Shown here: one piece after another, positions 33,987 to 42,098 of the stretch
How positions within the stretch are numbered: position 1 is the stretch's first letter
Layout of the letters: each line of letters starts with the position of its first letter
IMG/VR virus record: IMGVR_UViG_3300033141_003139
Span: 1 to 59,908 of that record
DNA: 59,908 nucleotides
Reading direction: 5' to 3' (one strand)
DNA from: a virus
The notes under the pieces: model-generated
Databases searched by the model: none
What the model was told of the DNA's origin: nothing
The model's input: the letters and a program-made list of their open reading frames with translations, nothing else
Program-made: the position numbers and the translations under genes

Positions 33987-34042
33987 GGCACCACAAAATC
34001 TTAAGGAGAGAAAAATGAAAAAAAAAAAGGAAGAAGGAAGAT

Positions 34043-34315
34043 ATGAATTACTTTGCGTGGTATGGCACTGTATTGGGCAATGACGGGCATACTCTTGGCC
34101 ACACGGTCAACGGTCAAGTTGTCCGAGCATCGGCCCGCATCCCGCTGGGTCGCTGGCTGTGGCTCGCTGAATCACGACGATCATGGCGTAACATGACAAT
34201 GAAGGAAACCGTTGAATGCGTGGGGGAATATTATCGGTGGACTCATCCTGAGATTGATTGGGAACATTACGATTGGGAGCAATACAGTAAGAAACAGAAG
34301 GAGAAGTATCATTAA
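34043..34315 (+). CDS. Hypothetical protein
   Basis: 90 residues behind AAGGAAG. Rich in Trp, Tyr and His; ends KKQKEKYH. No family recognised. Overlaps the likely start of the nuclease gene at 34311. Confidence 0.58.
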   Translation: MNYFAWYGTVLGNDGHTLGHTVNGQVVRASARIPLGRWLWLAESRRSWRNMTMKETVECVGEYYRWTHPEIDWEHYDWEQYSKKQKEKYH

Positions 34316-35114
34316 CATTAACCTGAACGTCCTCAAAGCTGAACCAGCTAAAGAATACTATGCCAAGGCAGGCGAATATCTCACCAGCCCACAATTGCTG
34401 GATTTTATGAAGTGTCCTTGGCTGTACCACAAGAAGCAGCTCGGTCTAATAGCTGAAGAGTACACGTCCGTACTACTGATCGATAGTGCCGCTCGCTGTC
34501 GGATTCTCGAAGGTCGGGACGCCTATGAGGCACAGTTCGCTTTCGATGGCCCCATCGATCCCAAGACGAACAAACCCTTCGATTCGAAAATAAAGGCCTT
34601 CGCTGAGTGGGCACATGCCCAAGGTAAACCCGTGCTGCCGCACGATCAGGCCGAACTCATCGAGCAGATGGCTTCCGGCGTCGCCATGAACGACGAGGCT
34701 GTTGACCTGCTGCTGTATGGCCGAGCTGAAGGCGTTGTTCGTGCTGAGTATTGTGGTGTGCCGTGTCAGATTCGCATTGATTGGATGCATCCACAGCGAG
34801 GTATTGTGGATTTCAAGACTTGCGATGACCTGACGTGGTTCGAGGCGGATGCCAGGCGTTACGGCTACCACTGGCAGATGGCGTTCTACCGTGCTATCCT
34901 CGCCCAACCTCTCGACGGTTTACTGGTGCCGGTTCATCTCGTCGCAGTCGAGAAGAAAGAACCCTTCCGCTGTGGTGTGTGGAGTGTCAGCGATGACACG
35001 CTGGCCATCGCCCAACGCGAGAACGAGGCGGCGATCCGTCGACTGGTGAATTGTCGTAAGCAAGATCATTGGCCAACCGGCTACGAGGAGGTCCGCATCC
35101 TCGACATTGCATGA
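34311..35114 (+). CDS. Second PD-(D/E)XK nuclease, RecE/DUF3799-like
   Basis: About 267 residues. The coding frame begins with no ATG/GTG/TTG near the strong AAGGAG site at 34298; an ATT at 34311, seven bases on, is the best start. The product begins INLNVLKAEPAKEYYAKAG. Pattern of RecE-like nucleases: LDFMKCPWLYHKKQLG, RAEGVVRAEYCGVPCQIRIDWMHPQRGIVDFKTC (catalytic Asp and Asp-x-Lys) and HWQMAFYRAIL. Downstream lies a DUF669 protein, a common exonuclease-SSB pair. No iron-sulfur cysteines. Confidence 0.76.
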   Translation: MNINLNVLKAEPAKEYYAKAGEYLTSPQLLDFMKCPWLYHKKQLGLIAEEYTSVLLIDSAARCRILEGRDAYEAQFAFDGPIDPKTNKPFDSKIKAFAEWAHAQGKPVLPHDQAELIEQMASGVAMNDEAVDLLLYGRAEGVVRAEYCGVPCQIRIDWMHPQRGIVDFKTCDDLTWFEADARRYGYHWQMAFYRAILAQPLDGLLVPVHLVAVEKKEPFRCGVWSVSDDTLAIAQRENEAAIRRLVNCRKQDHWPTGYEEVRILDIA

Positions 35115-35163
35115 ATCTTTGAACATGGTTAATATTAAAACTCTAACTTCGAGGAGATTGACA

Positions 35164-35865
35164 ATGGCTAACCTGAATGGATTTGACGCACGCACTGTTG
35201 AACCTGCTGTTGCTATTGATCTTGAACCGATCCCTGCTGGCAAGTATATTGCTGCGATCACCGAAAGCGAGATGAAACCTACCAAGAGCGGATCAGGCAG
35301 TTATCTCCAACTGTCCTTCACCATCCTGAAAGGCGAGTACAAGAACCGTGTCCTCGGGGCGCGGCTGAACCTTTATAGTCCTAATGCCACGGTAGTCGAG
35401 AACGCACGAGCGGAACTGTCGGCGATCTGTCACGCGGTCGGTGTATTGACGCCGAAGGACTCAGTAGAACTTCATAACTTGCCGCTAATAATCACGGTCA
35501 AGATTGTAAAGCGTTTCGATACAGGTGACTTGGTCAATGAGATTATAGGCTACGCCGAAAGGAAAGTTGCGGTCCATCAGATTCAGCGGACTTTTCCTGC
35601 TGATGACGTCGAAAAGGTTGATACAGAGAGTGTATGCACTTGTAAGATGCTTCCCTCTGATTATATGATCGATAAGATGCAAGCTGACGGATATGTTTTG
35701 ATGAATGCGTTTGTTGATCGCTTCGGTCTCTATGATTTGACTTTTCATCGTTGGGATAACGGTGATATTATTTCAGTAGACAGTGCTGAGACGTGGCGAG
35801 ATGCAATCTGTAATATATATGCAAAATTCTTGAAAAGTAGGAGTACCACTGATGGCAGAGAATGA
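35164..35865 (+). CDS. DUF669-like ssDNA-binding protein with unrelated C-terminal part
   Basis: 233 residues from ATG 35164 behind GAGGAG. Residues 1-125 match DUF669 (IPAGKYIAAITESEMKPTKSG, LQLSFTILKGEYKNRVL, then VENARAELSAICHAVGV). From about residue 135 the sequence and base composition change: the DNA becomes AT-rich, and the protein holds CTCKMLPSDY and a mixed alpha/beta part. The gene thus looks chimeric. It pairs with the nuclease upstream, as in phage recombination modules. Confidence 0.68.
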   Translation: MANLNGFDARTVEPAVAIDLEPIPAGKYIAAITESEMKPTKSGSGSYLQLSFTILKGEYKNRVLGARLNLYSPNATVVENARAELSAICHAVGVLTPKDSVELHNLPLIITVKIVKRFDTGDLVNEIIGYAERKVAVHQIQRTFPADDVEKVDTESVCTCKMLPSDYMIDKMQADGYVLMNAFVDRFGLYDLTFHRWDNGDIISVDSAETWRDAICNIYAKFLKSRSTTDGRE

Positions 35866-36049
35866 GACCAAGCGAATTTACAAACGGATAATCAGCAATT
35901 GTATAATGTGCCCGAACGCCCATGATGTCTTTCCGTGGCGAGGCACGTGGTGGTGTATGGCAGCTAAGCGGACTGTCGACGATCCGGAAGGGCCAATACC
36001 GGACTGGTGTCCGCTGGAGACGGCAGACACTGAACAGAGGACCTTGTAG
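35852..36049 (+). CDS. Small Cys/Trp-rich protein
   Basis: 65 residues behind AGGAG, overlapping the previous gene by 14 bases. Four Cys (NCIMC, WWCMAAK, DWCPLE) suggest a zinc site. Small proteins of this style are common in phage accessory regions; function unknown. Confidence 0.6.
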   Translation: MAENETKRIYKRIISNCIMCPNAHDVFPWRGTWWCMAAKRTVDDPEGPIPDWCPLETADTEQRTL

Positions 36050-36085
36050 AAGCAATAATATCTAATACAAAAAGGAGGATTCAGT

Positions 36086-36379
36086 ATGTCACATCCGTTA
36101 GTAGTGCACTGTAAGAAGTCGAAGTTTGACGTTTACATAGGTAGACGGTGCGGGAGCTTTCCAGCAAGTTTCTGGGCGAATCCCTTTCGTATTGGTAAGG
36201 ATGGAACGAGAGAAGAGGTGATTGAGAAATATAAACAGCGCCTTCTAAATTCTCCAGTTATGCTCAAGAGGCTTGGGGAATTAAAAGGCAAAGTTCTTGG
36301 CTGTTGGTGTGCTCCTCTTCCTTGTCATGGGGATGTGTTAGCTGAGATGGCTAACGAAAGTGAGGAACAAGGAGAATAA
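36086..36379 (+). CDS. DUF4326 protein
   Basis: 97 residues after AAAGGAGG. Clear family pattern: VVHCKKSKFDVYIGRRCG, WANPFRIGKDGTREEVIEKY, and LGCWCAPLPCHGDVLAEMA. DUF4326 is widespread in phages; its Cys/His residues suggest metal binding but no activity is established. Confidence 0.82.
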   Translation: MSHPLVVHCKKSKFDVYIGRRCGSFPASFWANPFRIGKDGTREEVIEKYKQRLLNSPVMLKRLGELKGKVLGCWCAPLPCHGDVLAEMANESEEQGE

Positions 36380-36380
36380 G

Positions 36381-36758
36381 ATGACCTACAAGGAGATGTT
36401 GCCGCTGATGGGGCAGATTGTTACAGTAAGAACAACGCTAAGACGATACCACGAAGGTAATTATGGCAGGGTGTGGCGCTCTGTCCCTTGTCACAAACCT
36501 TGGGCAGGCTGGGTTGTAGGTTTCAGGCACAAACACAATGGGACTGTTGATCATCCTTTTTATCATGCTATGCTCGGCAAATCTACACCCTTCACTATAA
36601 TTAGTAGTATCCCTTGTATGATGGTTGCTCCCTGCCCCACGATGAATGCAATACCTGTGCCGCTTGATGGATACGAGTTAGGCGGCAAGCCTGAACCACC
36701 TGACAATGGAGGTTGGCGTAGTTATAAGGCATTCGCAAAGGAGCCAGAAAATGAATAG
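36381..36758 (+). CDS. Hypothetical protein
   Basis: 125 residues from ATG 36381 behind AAGGAG. Beta-rich start TYKEMLPLMGQIVTVRTTLRRYHEG and a Cys/Pro-rich part (SSIPCMMVAPCPTMN). No family recognised; overlaps the next gene by eight bases. Confidence 0.58.
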   Translation: MTYKEMLPLMGQIVTVRTTLRRYHEGNYGRVWRSVPCHKPWAGWVVGFRHKHNGTVDHPFYHAMLGKSTPFTIISSIPCMMVAPCPTMNAIPVPLDGYELGGKPEPPDNGGWRSYKAFAKEPENE

Positions 36759-36993
36759 CAACTCAATGCTTTTCCTAGATTTTGAGTCACCAAAGACGAT
36801 AATTGCTATGCAGCAAATGCTCGATAGGCTCAGACTCCGTCGAGTGCGGAAAGTAGTTATTAGTCTTGAGTATTTCGAACATCTTCGTGTTGCTCAACGA
36901 AAAGTCGAGCAGCTCAGAGCAATCCTGGAAGATACGGACAAAATCACTATCTCCGAAGAGGAACAAAGGAAGCTTTGTGATGACGAAGAATGA
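36751..36993 (+). CDS. Small helical protein
   Basis: 80 residues behind AAAGGAG. Mostly helical with Arg-rich segment and acidic end. No family. Overlap with both neighbours. Confidence 0.55.
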   Translation: MNSNSMLFLDFESPKTIIAMQQMLDRLRLRRVRKVVISLEYFEHLRVAQRKVEQLRAILEDTDKITISEEEQRKLCDDEE

Positions 36994-37411
36994 AACGAAA
37001 GCAAAATGGAACTTGATAAAATATGAGTTTAAGATGCTGCGTGCAACAGCAGAAAACATTCACGGAACGGGCGATTATCAACAGCCACAGTTGAATGCCT
37101 TCCTTGAGTCATTCTTGATTCATGCTCGTAACTTGATCACATTGTTTTTCATCGAAGGAAAAGGTGATGATATTACGGCAAGAGATTTCTTGAGCGACAA
37201 AGGTCAAGCTGAATGGGCAGACTATAGCCTTCGCTCTGGCCTTAGAAAACAGTATTTATGTAAATTACTTCGCCCAATCAATAAAAGGCTTGCTCACATA
37301 ACCAGCTACAGATTGAAGCATTCAGACAAAGAGTGGTTCACATGGGATATTTGGCTTAATATTTCTTATTACTGGGACAAGTTTTTGTCGATCAAAGGAG
37401 AAGAAAAATGA
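36980..37411 (+). CDS. Hypothetical helical protein
   Basis: 143 residues from ATG 36980 behind AAAGGA. Helical and aromatic (FLIHARNLITLFFIEGKGDD); the length and style recall small host-type helical proteins, but I cannot assign a family. ATGA overlap with the NADAR gene. Confidence 0.58.
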   Translation: MTKNETKAKWNLIKYEFKMLRATAENIHGTGDYQQPQLNAFLESFLIHARNLITLFFIEGKGDDITARDFLSDKGQAEWADYSLRSGLRKQYLCKLLRPINKRLAHITSYRLKHSDKEWFTWDIWLNISYYWDKFLSIKGEEK

Positions 37412-37860
37412 GCATTATAAATAGATTCAGAGGCAAGTACAGTTTTCTCTCTAACTTTGCTGCCGCCGATGTAGAATTAGATGGTAAGATATATCGGACG
37501 GTAGAACATGCATACCAAGCAGCTAAAACTTGTGATCCTTTTATTCGTTTCGAGATTAGAACTCAACCGACGCCTGCTGATGCCAGGCGACTTGGTCGTA
37601 AGGTTAAACTACGCGATGACTGGGAGTCAAGAAGACTTCAAGTCATGCGAGATTTGCTTTACAAGAAGTTTCAGAGAGCGGATTTGAAGGAACTGCTGTT
37701 ATCAACTGGTGACAGTGAACTTGTAGAAGGCAACTACTGGCATGATAACTATTGGGGTTCGTGTGAATGTTTCAAATGTTCTACTTGTTTGCACCAAAAT
37801 CATCTTGGGAAGTTGTTAATGGAAGTTAGGACACAACTCAGGAGGAGCACAAATGGCTAA
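37408..37860 (+). CDS. NADAR-family (DUF1768) protein
   Basis: 150 residues. Family pattern: FRGKYSFLSNFAAADVELDGKIYRTVEHAYQAAK, later ARRLGRKVKLRDDWESRRLQVM, and LVEGNYWHDNYWG. NADAR proteins cleave N-glycosidic bonds of ADP-ribose compounds; some reverse guanine ADP-ribosylation of DNA by DarT-like toxins (family knowledge). Here it may protect phage DNA from a host toxin (inference). The DNY...GSCECFKCSTC insert is Cys-rich, so zinc may be bound. Confidence 0.83.
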   Translation: MSIINRFRGKYSFLSNFAAADVELDGKIYRTVEHAYQAAKTCDPFIRFEIRTQPTPADARRLGRKVKLRDDWESRRLQVMRDLLYKKFQRADLKELLLSTGDSELVEGNYWHDNYWGSCECFKCSTCLHQNHLGKLLMEVRTQLRRSTNG

Positions 37861-38152
37861 GTATCGAAAGAAACCAGTAATCGTCGAAGCAGAGCAATTT
37901 CTTCCTCCGCATAACTGGCCTGAGTGTGTTGAACCTCTGATAGTTTATCGTGGCGTAAGTTCTGCATTATGCGAGGAATGCCACCTTCGTTTCAGCGAGT
38001 CAGAACATGGATGGATATGTACCCGCGAAGGTCTACGAATTGTCTGTCCAGGAGATTGGATTATTACTGGTGTTGAGGGCGAGAAATATCCTTGTAAACC
38101 TCGTATCTTCAGGAAGTCATACGAGCTTGTTGAAGAAGGAGAGAGCGAATGA
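37853..38152 (+). CDS. Conserved phage protein of the YRKKPV type
   Basis: 99 residues. The pattern KYRKKPVIVEAEQF..., TREGLRIVCPGDWIITGVEGEKYPCKPRIFRKSYELV occurs in many phages; the function is unknown. CEECHLRF in the centre may bind metal. ATGA-type overlaps on both sides. Confidence 0.75.
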   Translation: MAKYRKKPVIVEAEQFLPPHNWPECVEPLIVYRGVSSALCEECHLRFSESEHGWICTREGLRIVCPGDWIITGVEGEKYPCKPRIFRKSYELVEEGESE

Positions 38153-38739
38153 ATTTACTTATATTGGTCACCGTTTCGCTTATAGGAAATGCAATGGATT
38201 TTCGTCATGACGTAAACGGCGATTGTGTAGTGAATGTTCTTGACATCATGGTAATAAGAGCTAACTTAGGCAGAGAAGGAAGTAGTATCGTCCCTACAAC
38301 AGCTGATGTTAATAGAGATGGCGTCTGTAATATGGTCGACTTATTGGCAGTGAGAAGCCAACTTGGAACCTTGTTAGAGAGGGTGTCCGTCTCAGAAGAA
38401 GATCATCGGCCTTTCTATTTCATCAGTGCTTATGAGAGCGGTAGCAAGGTGAGGCGTCTTTGGCATCCAGAACATCGCAACATCCTTTGTTATGTAGGTC
38501 AAGAACTGCCTCTTGTATGGAGCAGACAGTATTTATCTCCTGTGGTAGTTGAGGGAGTGAGATTTTGGTTGAATGACGCAGACGGTCCAGCATTGTTCGC
38601 TTCGATAGAGAATGCAGAGAAACTAATCAAAGTCTATGCCTGGCACAATAAGGCAGATATGTATGAAGTGCAAGAACTTAGAGTAGTGTCTCGTTGGAAG
38701 ATTACAAGAGACATGGGATTTACATATCCCTGGGATTGA
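38149..38739 (+). CDS. Dockerin-like protein with possible signal peptide
   Basis: 196 residues behind AAGGAG, ATGA overlap upstream. A short hydrophobic N-terminus (LLILVTVSLIGNAM) could be a signal peptide, though it lacks a basic n-region. Two type-I dockerin calcium loops follow: Asp21/Asn23/Asp25/Asn29/Asp32 and Asp53/Asn55/Asp57/Asn61/Asp64, each with a LG-type helix end. The remaining 120 residues are beta-rich and of unknown type. Dockerins bind cohesins on cell surfaces or large complexes (family knowledge). If exported, the protein might attach to the host surface. Confidence 0.72.
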   Translation: MNLLILVTVSLIGNAMDFRHDVNGDCVVNVLDIMVIRANLGREGSSIVPTTADVNRDGVCNMVDLLAVRSQLGTLLERVSVSEEDHRPFYFISAYESGSKVRRLWHPEHRNILCYVGQELPLVWSRQYLSPVVVEGVRFWLNDADGPALFASIENAEKLIKVYAWHNKADMYEVQELRVVSRWKITRDMGFTYPWD

Positions 38740-38756
38740 TGTAAGGAGGACAAGAA

Positions 38757-39395
38757 ATGAAAAATGGAGTTTATTGTCCTACTTGTAAGAAGATTGTATC
38801 TTCGGGAGGAATGGATTTTTCTCGGATTGGCGGAAGTCATCCTGATGTAAGAGTTGAGCATAGAGACGAGTGGGGACATTTACAAGACCACGTCTGTCCT
38901 GTTTGCGGAACATCGTTGCAGTCCAGTCCTCCTGGTTGTTTGATAGCTTTCCTTGTCTCTATCCTTCTCTTTATTATTCTATGTGGTGTTATGCAGAAGC
39001 CTTATGGTGGCACTATTCCAAAAGGTAAAGCTCTCACAAGGCATGTTCTTATCTTCAGGAATCTCTATTGGGGAGAGAAAGATGGAGAACCATATCCTGT
39101 TGGCTTGAAGGTAAACCATTTATCCTATGGTCTTTTCTATAGATATTCATTTGAATCAAAAAGAGAGGCTAAGGCACTGTCTCGAAGGTTCCCTGTTGGT
39201 AAGGTGTTCCCTTTAGAGTATCGTATCTATGGATACGACATAGCAAAAGCTACCGCAAAAGGCAGTAAAAACCTTGGTTCGTTCGGTTCTTACAGCGGAA
39301 AAGTAAAGCTCACAGAAAAGGAGATACAGAGTTGGATAAATTCAAAACTTGACGAGGCTAAAGTAGAACACAACAGAATGCCAGAAGGTAAGTGA
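38757..39395 (+). CDS. Zinc-ribbon membrane protein
   Basis: 212 residues behind AAGGAGG. CPTCKK near residue 7 and CPVCGT near residue 45 form a split zinc ribbon, followed by one strongly hydrophobic helix (CLIAFLVSILLFIILCGVM, about 59-77) and a basic soluble part. No family recognised. Likely inserted in the host membrane. Confidence 0.62.
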   Translation: MKNGVYCPTCKKIVSSGGMDFSRIGGSHPDVRVEHRDEWGHLQDHVCPVCGTSLQSSPPGCLIAFLVSILLFIILCGVMQKPYGGTIPKGKALTRHVLIFRNLYWGEKDGEPYPVGLKVNHLSYGLFYRYSFESKREAKALSRRFPVGKVFPLEYRIYGYDIAKATAKGSKNLGSFGSYSGKVKLTEKEIQSWINSKLDEAKVEHNRMPEGK

Positions 39396-39423
39396 AGCCT
39401 CAGATATAGTTGCCTCTGATCCT

Positions 39424-39516
39424 ATGAGTGATGAGAGCTATCCTAATTTCCCCTTCGTCGTATCGAAGGGTTGGCTCTATGGTAGTCTTGTCGAAGAAGG
39501 AGAAAGTGAATGTTAG
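39424..39516 (+). pseudogene. Small frame resembling a duplicated gene end
   Basis: 30 codons ending LVEEGESEC; the gene at 37853 ends in LVEEGESE over almost the same bases (GAAGAAGGAGA...). It overlaps the next start. Most likely a remnant of a lost gene's 3' end kept because it carries the binding site for the gene at 39510. Confidence 0.4.
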
Positions 39517-39872
39517 GAATATTTATATGTGTACTTGTCGGTCTTGCTGTTGTATTTACGATTATAGCAGCTGTGTATTATCTTGACCAAACACCTGAAC
39601 AGCGTGCGATAACTGCTGCTAAACGTGAGCTTTTGAAAGAGGAGAAAGGATTACTTGAAAGAATATTTAAGCTCCAACAAGAGGTGTCCAGACTTAAACA
39701 AGAGGCAGATGATAAGAAGCGTTTTGATAAGATTGAGAACCAAAGAGTGAGAGAGCAAAGTAGAGCATTTTACCTAGCGAGAACATACAATATCTGTTTG
39801 GACCAAGCCTGGGAGTTAGCTCAAGATATTGAAACTGGGAAGTTGAGAGAACCGAGAACGAAAGGAGAATAG
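39510..39872 (+). CDS. Membrane-anchored coiled-coil protein (120 aa)
   Basis: One N-terminal membrane helix (IFICVLVGLAVVFTIIAAVYY) and a charged coiled coil (residues about 38-85). Good AAGGAG site. Similar in design to the gene that follows; spanin-like or host-membrane roles are possible. No family named. Confidence 0.6.
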   Translation: MLGIFICVLVGLAVVFTIIAAVYYLDQTPEQRAITAAKRELLKEEKGLLERIFKLQQEVSRLKQEADDKKRFDKIENQRVREQSRAFYLARTYNICLDQAWELAQDIETGKLREPRTKGE

Positions 39873-39873
39873 G

Positions 39874-40812
39874 ATGGCTGTTGTTTACCTGTGTGTTGTG
39901 ATTATACTCGCAGCCTGTGGGATACTTTCTATCGTCTGCTACAATCACATGACGGAAGGTTATCGTAAGCTTTCTTTATATAATATGGTTGCAAGTGTTG
40001 TAATCATAGGGTTGTATTCGGCCTATATGTTTGATGAACGAATTAAGGACGCTGAAATAAAGAAGGAGAGCCAACGACAACAAAAGATTCTTGAAGAACA
40101 AAGACAGTCTGAGGTCAAATCTTGGACGAACAAATGGGAGGCTAGTATAGCCAAAGTTCGTGCTGATGCAAAGAAATCTGTAACTGAAGCACGACAGCAA
40201 GCGGAACAGCATATACAAGAGTTGAAAAGTGCTCTGAAACTCGCAGACGAAAATCATGCAATGCACCGAGCAACATCTGATAAAGAAATAGAGAGGTTAC
40301 GTAAGTTAGTAAGAGAGTATCAGAAACAGGTAGAAGACTATGAGAAGGTTCTTACTGAAAATAATGACAAAGCAATATCTCCAAAGCCTACGGTTGCTAA
40401 GTGTGAAAAGCTGCCAAAGCGAAAACCAAAGATTCCTCTTTCTCGCGAATCTATTACTCTTGTTACCAACCGCATTGGAACCTTTGCACGAAAAACTGGA
40501 AATGAGATGGGTCTGTCTGTGGGTTCTGGTTGTGTATATGACATTAAAAGAACTATGTTTCGCATTATCGCACAACGGGAAGCCCAAATGAAAGCAGTGA
40601 AAATCTTGGGCAGATCTGCGGAACAACATTCCCGTTACAATTGGCCCGTGTTTCTTTCAGATAAATTGAAGAAGCAGCTTGAAGGAGCAAGCAGATCATT
40701 AAGAGGTTCACACACTAAAGCAAATGGTGACAGGCTTGTAAAAATCCTTGCAGAGAAATGTCGAAAGCATGCCCTCATGTGTTTACGTGAGATTGATTGG
40801 AAGATTAAGTAA
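39874..40812 (+). CDS. Two-helix membrane protein with long coiled coil
   Basis: 312 residues behind AAGGAG. Two hydrophobic helices (about 4-22 and 37-53) precede a coiled coil of about 120 residues (AEIKKESQRQQKILEEQ...). A basic soluble C-terminal part follows (residues 170-312). Not a tail protein by position. It could sense or block host membrane processes; no family recognised. Confidence 0.6.
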   Translation: MAVVYLCVVIILAACGILSIVCYNHMTEGYRKLSLYNMVASVVIIGLYSAYMFDERIKDAEIKKESQRQQKILEEQRQSEVKSWTNKWEASIAKVRADAKKSVTEARQQAEQHIQELKSALKLADENHAMHRATSDKEIERLRKLVREYQKQVEDYEKVLTENNDKAISPKPTVAKCEKLPKRKPKIPLSRESITLVTNRIGTFARKTGNEMGLSVGSGCVYDIKRTMFRIIAQREAQMKAVKILGRSAEQHSRYNWPVFLSDKLKKQLEGASRSLRGSHTKANGDRLVKILAEKCRKHALMCLREIDWKIK

Positions 40813-40833
40813 AGGAAAAAGTTAAGGAGAAGT

Positions 40834-41094
40834 ATGATGATAAGTTGGTTAGCGTCTCATGTTACTGAGGTGTGTGCTATATTTACTTGTGTGTCTGCTG
40901 TTGCTACTATGATAGCAGCTATCGCAACTTGGAGAGAGTCACAAGGTTTAACAAATGCTTGCAGACAAATGGTAAATACATTTGAACAGATGGCCAGAGC
41001 TTCTGAAAGCATGAAGAATCATACACGAGATATACAGTCAAGCATAGGAAACATAGCGAGAACTATACCTTTTCTTGAGAACAGGAGAATGTAG
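40834..41094 (+). CDS. Small membrane protein
   Basis: 86 residues behind AAGGAG. One hydrophobic helix (TEVCAIFTCVSAVATMIAAIATW), then a polar helix with Met/Asn/Ser. Third membrane protein in a row; the set may act together. Confidence 0.58.
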   Translation: MMISWLASHVTEVCAIFTCVSAVATMIAAIATWRESQGLTNACRQMVNTFEQMARASESMKNHTRDIQSSIGNIARTIPFLENRRM

Positions 41095-41141
41095 CAGAAT
41101 AAAAGAGCTTCATCCTGTTCACCTTTCGTAAGGAGAGTAAA

Positions 41142-41432
41142 ATGAAAGTAGTAATAAATAAATGCTATGGTGGCTTTGGTTTATCATCTAAAGCCGTAGC
41201 AAGATTATACGAACTGCGGGGCCTCTCCTGCACTGATGCAGTTGACAATTCATTTTTCGACATCAATCGAACCGATCCTAACCTTATCAAAGTCGTCCAG
41301 GAACTTGGCAAAGAAGCAAATGGAAGTTATTCCAAGTTGAAGATAGTAACAATACCAGATGACGTTGATTACGAGATCGAAGAGTATGACGGCATGGAAT
41401 GGATTGCTGAGAAACATAGGACATGGGGATAG
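41142..41432 (+). CDS. Conserved phage protein of the CYGGFGLS type
   Basis: 96 residues behind AAGGAG. The start MKVVINKCYGGFGLSSKAV and the later KLKIVTIPDDVDYEIEEYDGMEWIAEKHR are typical of a widespread small phage family of unknown function. Confidence 0.75.
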   Translation: MKVVINKCYGGFGLSSKAVARLYELRGLSCTDAVDNSFFDINRTDPNLIKVVQELGKEANGSYSKLKIVTIPDDVDYEIEEYDGMEWIAEKHRTWG

Positions 41433-41448
41433 TACGAAGGGAACAAAC

Positions 41449-41505
41449 ATGAGTAAGAACAAGAAGTCTTACAAGGAAGGTTGTTGCATAAGGAGAACTG
41501 TATGA
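41449..41505 (+). CDS. 18-codon leader peptide coupled to the next gene
   Basis: MSKNKKSYKEGCCIRRTV, with a GAAGGG site upstream and a stop overlapping the next ATG (ATGA). It may be a leader that couples translation of the gene at 41502, or the relic of a longer gene. Confidence 0.4.
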   Translation: MSKNKKSYKEGCCIRRTV

Positions 41506-41714
41506 CTCGTTGGCCTGCCCCTAAATTCCAGACTGGGAATTATCCGCGTTCAGCTTCATGTTGCGATGAAGTCGTAATATGTCAAGCTGAGTGGGATGCT
41601 TTGCAAGCCTTATATAATGCAAGTATGAAACTGGACCTGTTTGACTATGGTTTTATACCTGGCAAATCAGACTTCAGTCGTGCACTTGAGTGCATAAAGA
41701 AGCGGGTGTCATAG
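41502..41714 (+). CDS. Small hypothetical protein
   Basis: 70 residues from ATG 41502 behind AAGGAG. Contains SCCDEVVICQAEWDALQALYNASMKL, a pattern also seen in the gene at 41811 (LVICEEREYRALIDIYACANML), so the two may be distant paralogues. Function unknown. Confidence 0.6.
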   Translation: MTRWPAPKFQTGNYPRSASCCDEVVICQAEWDALQALYNASMKLDLFDYGFIPGKSDFSRALECIKKRVS

Positions 41715-41810
41715 TTAATGTCTAATCTACGTCCCTCATCTGATGCTCCAGGAAACATGTTAATAAGATGTGAATACATGCTAAATTAACATTAACAAGG
41801 GAGAACTAAT

Positions 41811-42098
41811 ATGAATACACCCTGGACTGCACCGCTTTTCTACCTTGACCATCCAGAAGACGATGATGTAGACCTTCTTGGGATGATTAGAGAAGAAGGG
41901 CTAGGAGGCAAATCGCTCGTAATTTGCGAGGAAAGGGAGTATAGAGCTTTGATCGATATATATGCCTGTGCTAATATGTTGATAGCTGAGAATCCCAATG
42001 TGACTCCAAGTGCTTGGGCAATGGAGAGAGATAAACTAGTTAGGCTTGTAGAGTTTGCTCATAACAGGGGAGTAACTGATGAGCAAAACCAAGAATAA
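41811..42098 (+). CDS. Small hypothetical protein, paralogue-like to 41502
   Basis: 95 residues behind AAGGGAG. Acidic start DHPEDDDVDLLG, then LVICEEREYRALIDIYACANML, which aligns with the protein at 41502. Overlaps the next gene by 20 bases. Confidence 0.6.
   Translation: MNTPWTAPLFYLDHPEDDDVDLLGMIREEGLGGKSLVICEEREYRALIDIYACANMLIAENPNVTPSAWAMERDKLVRLVEFAHNRGVTDEQNQE

Noticed and set aside
33931-33990. tRNA gene in the GC-rich element
   Set aside because: Only 56 bases between the outer stems and no anticodon or T arm.
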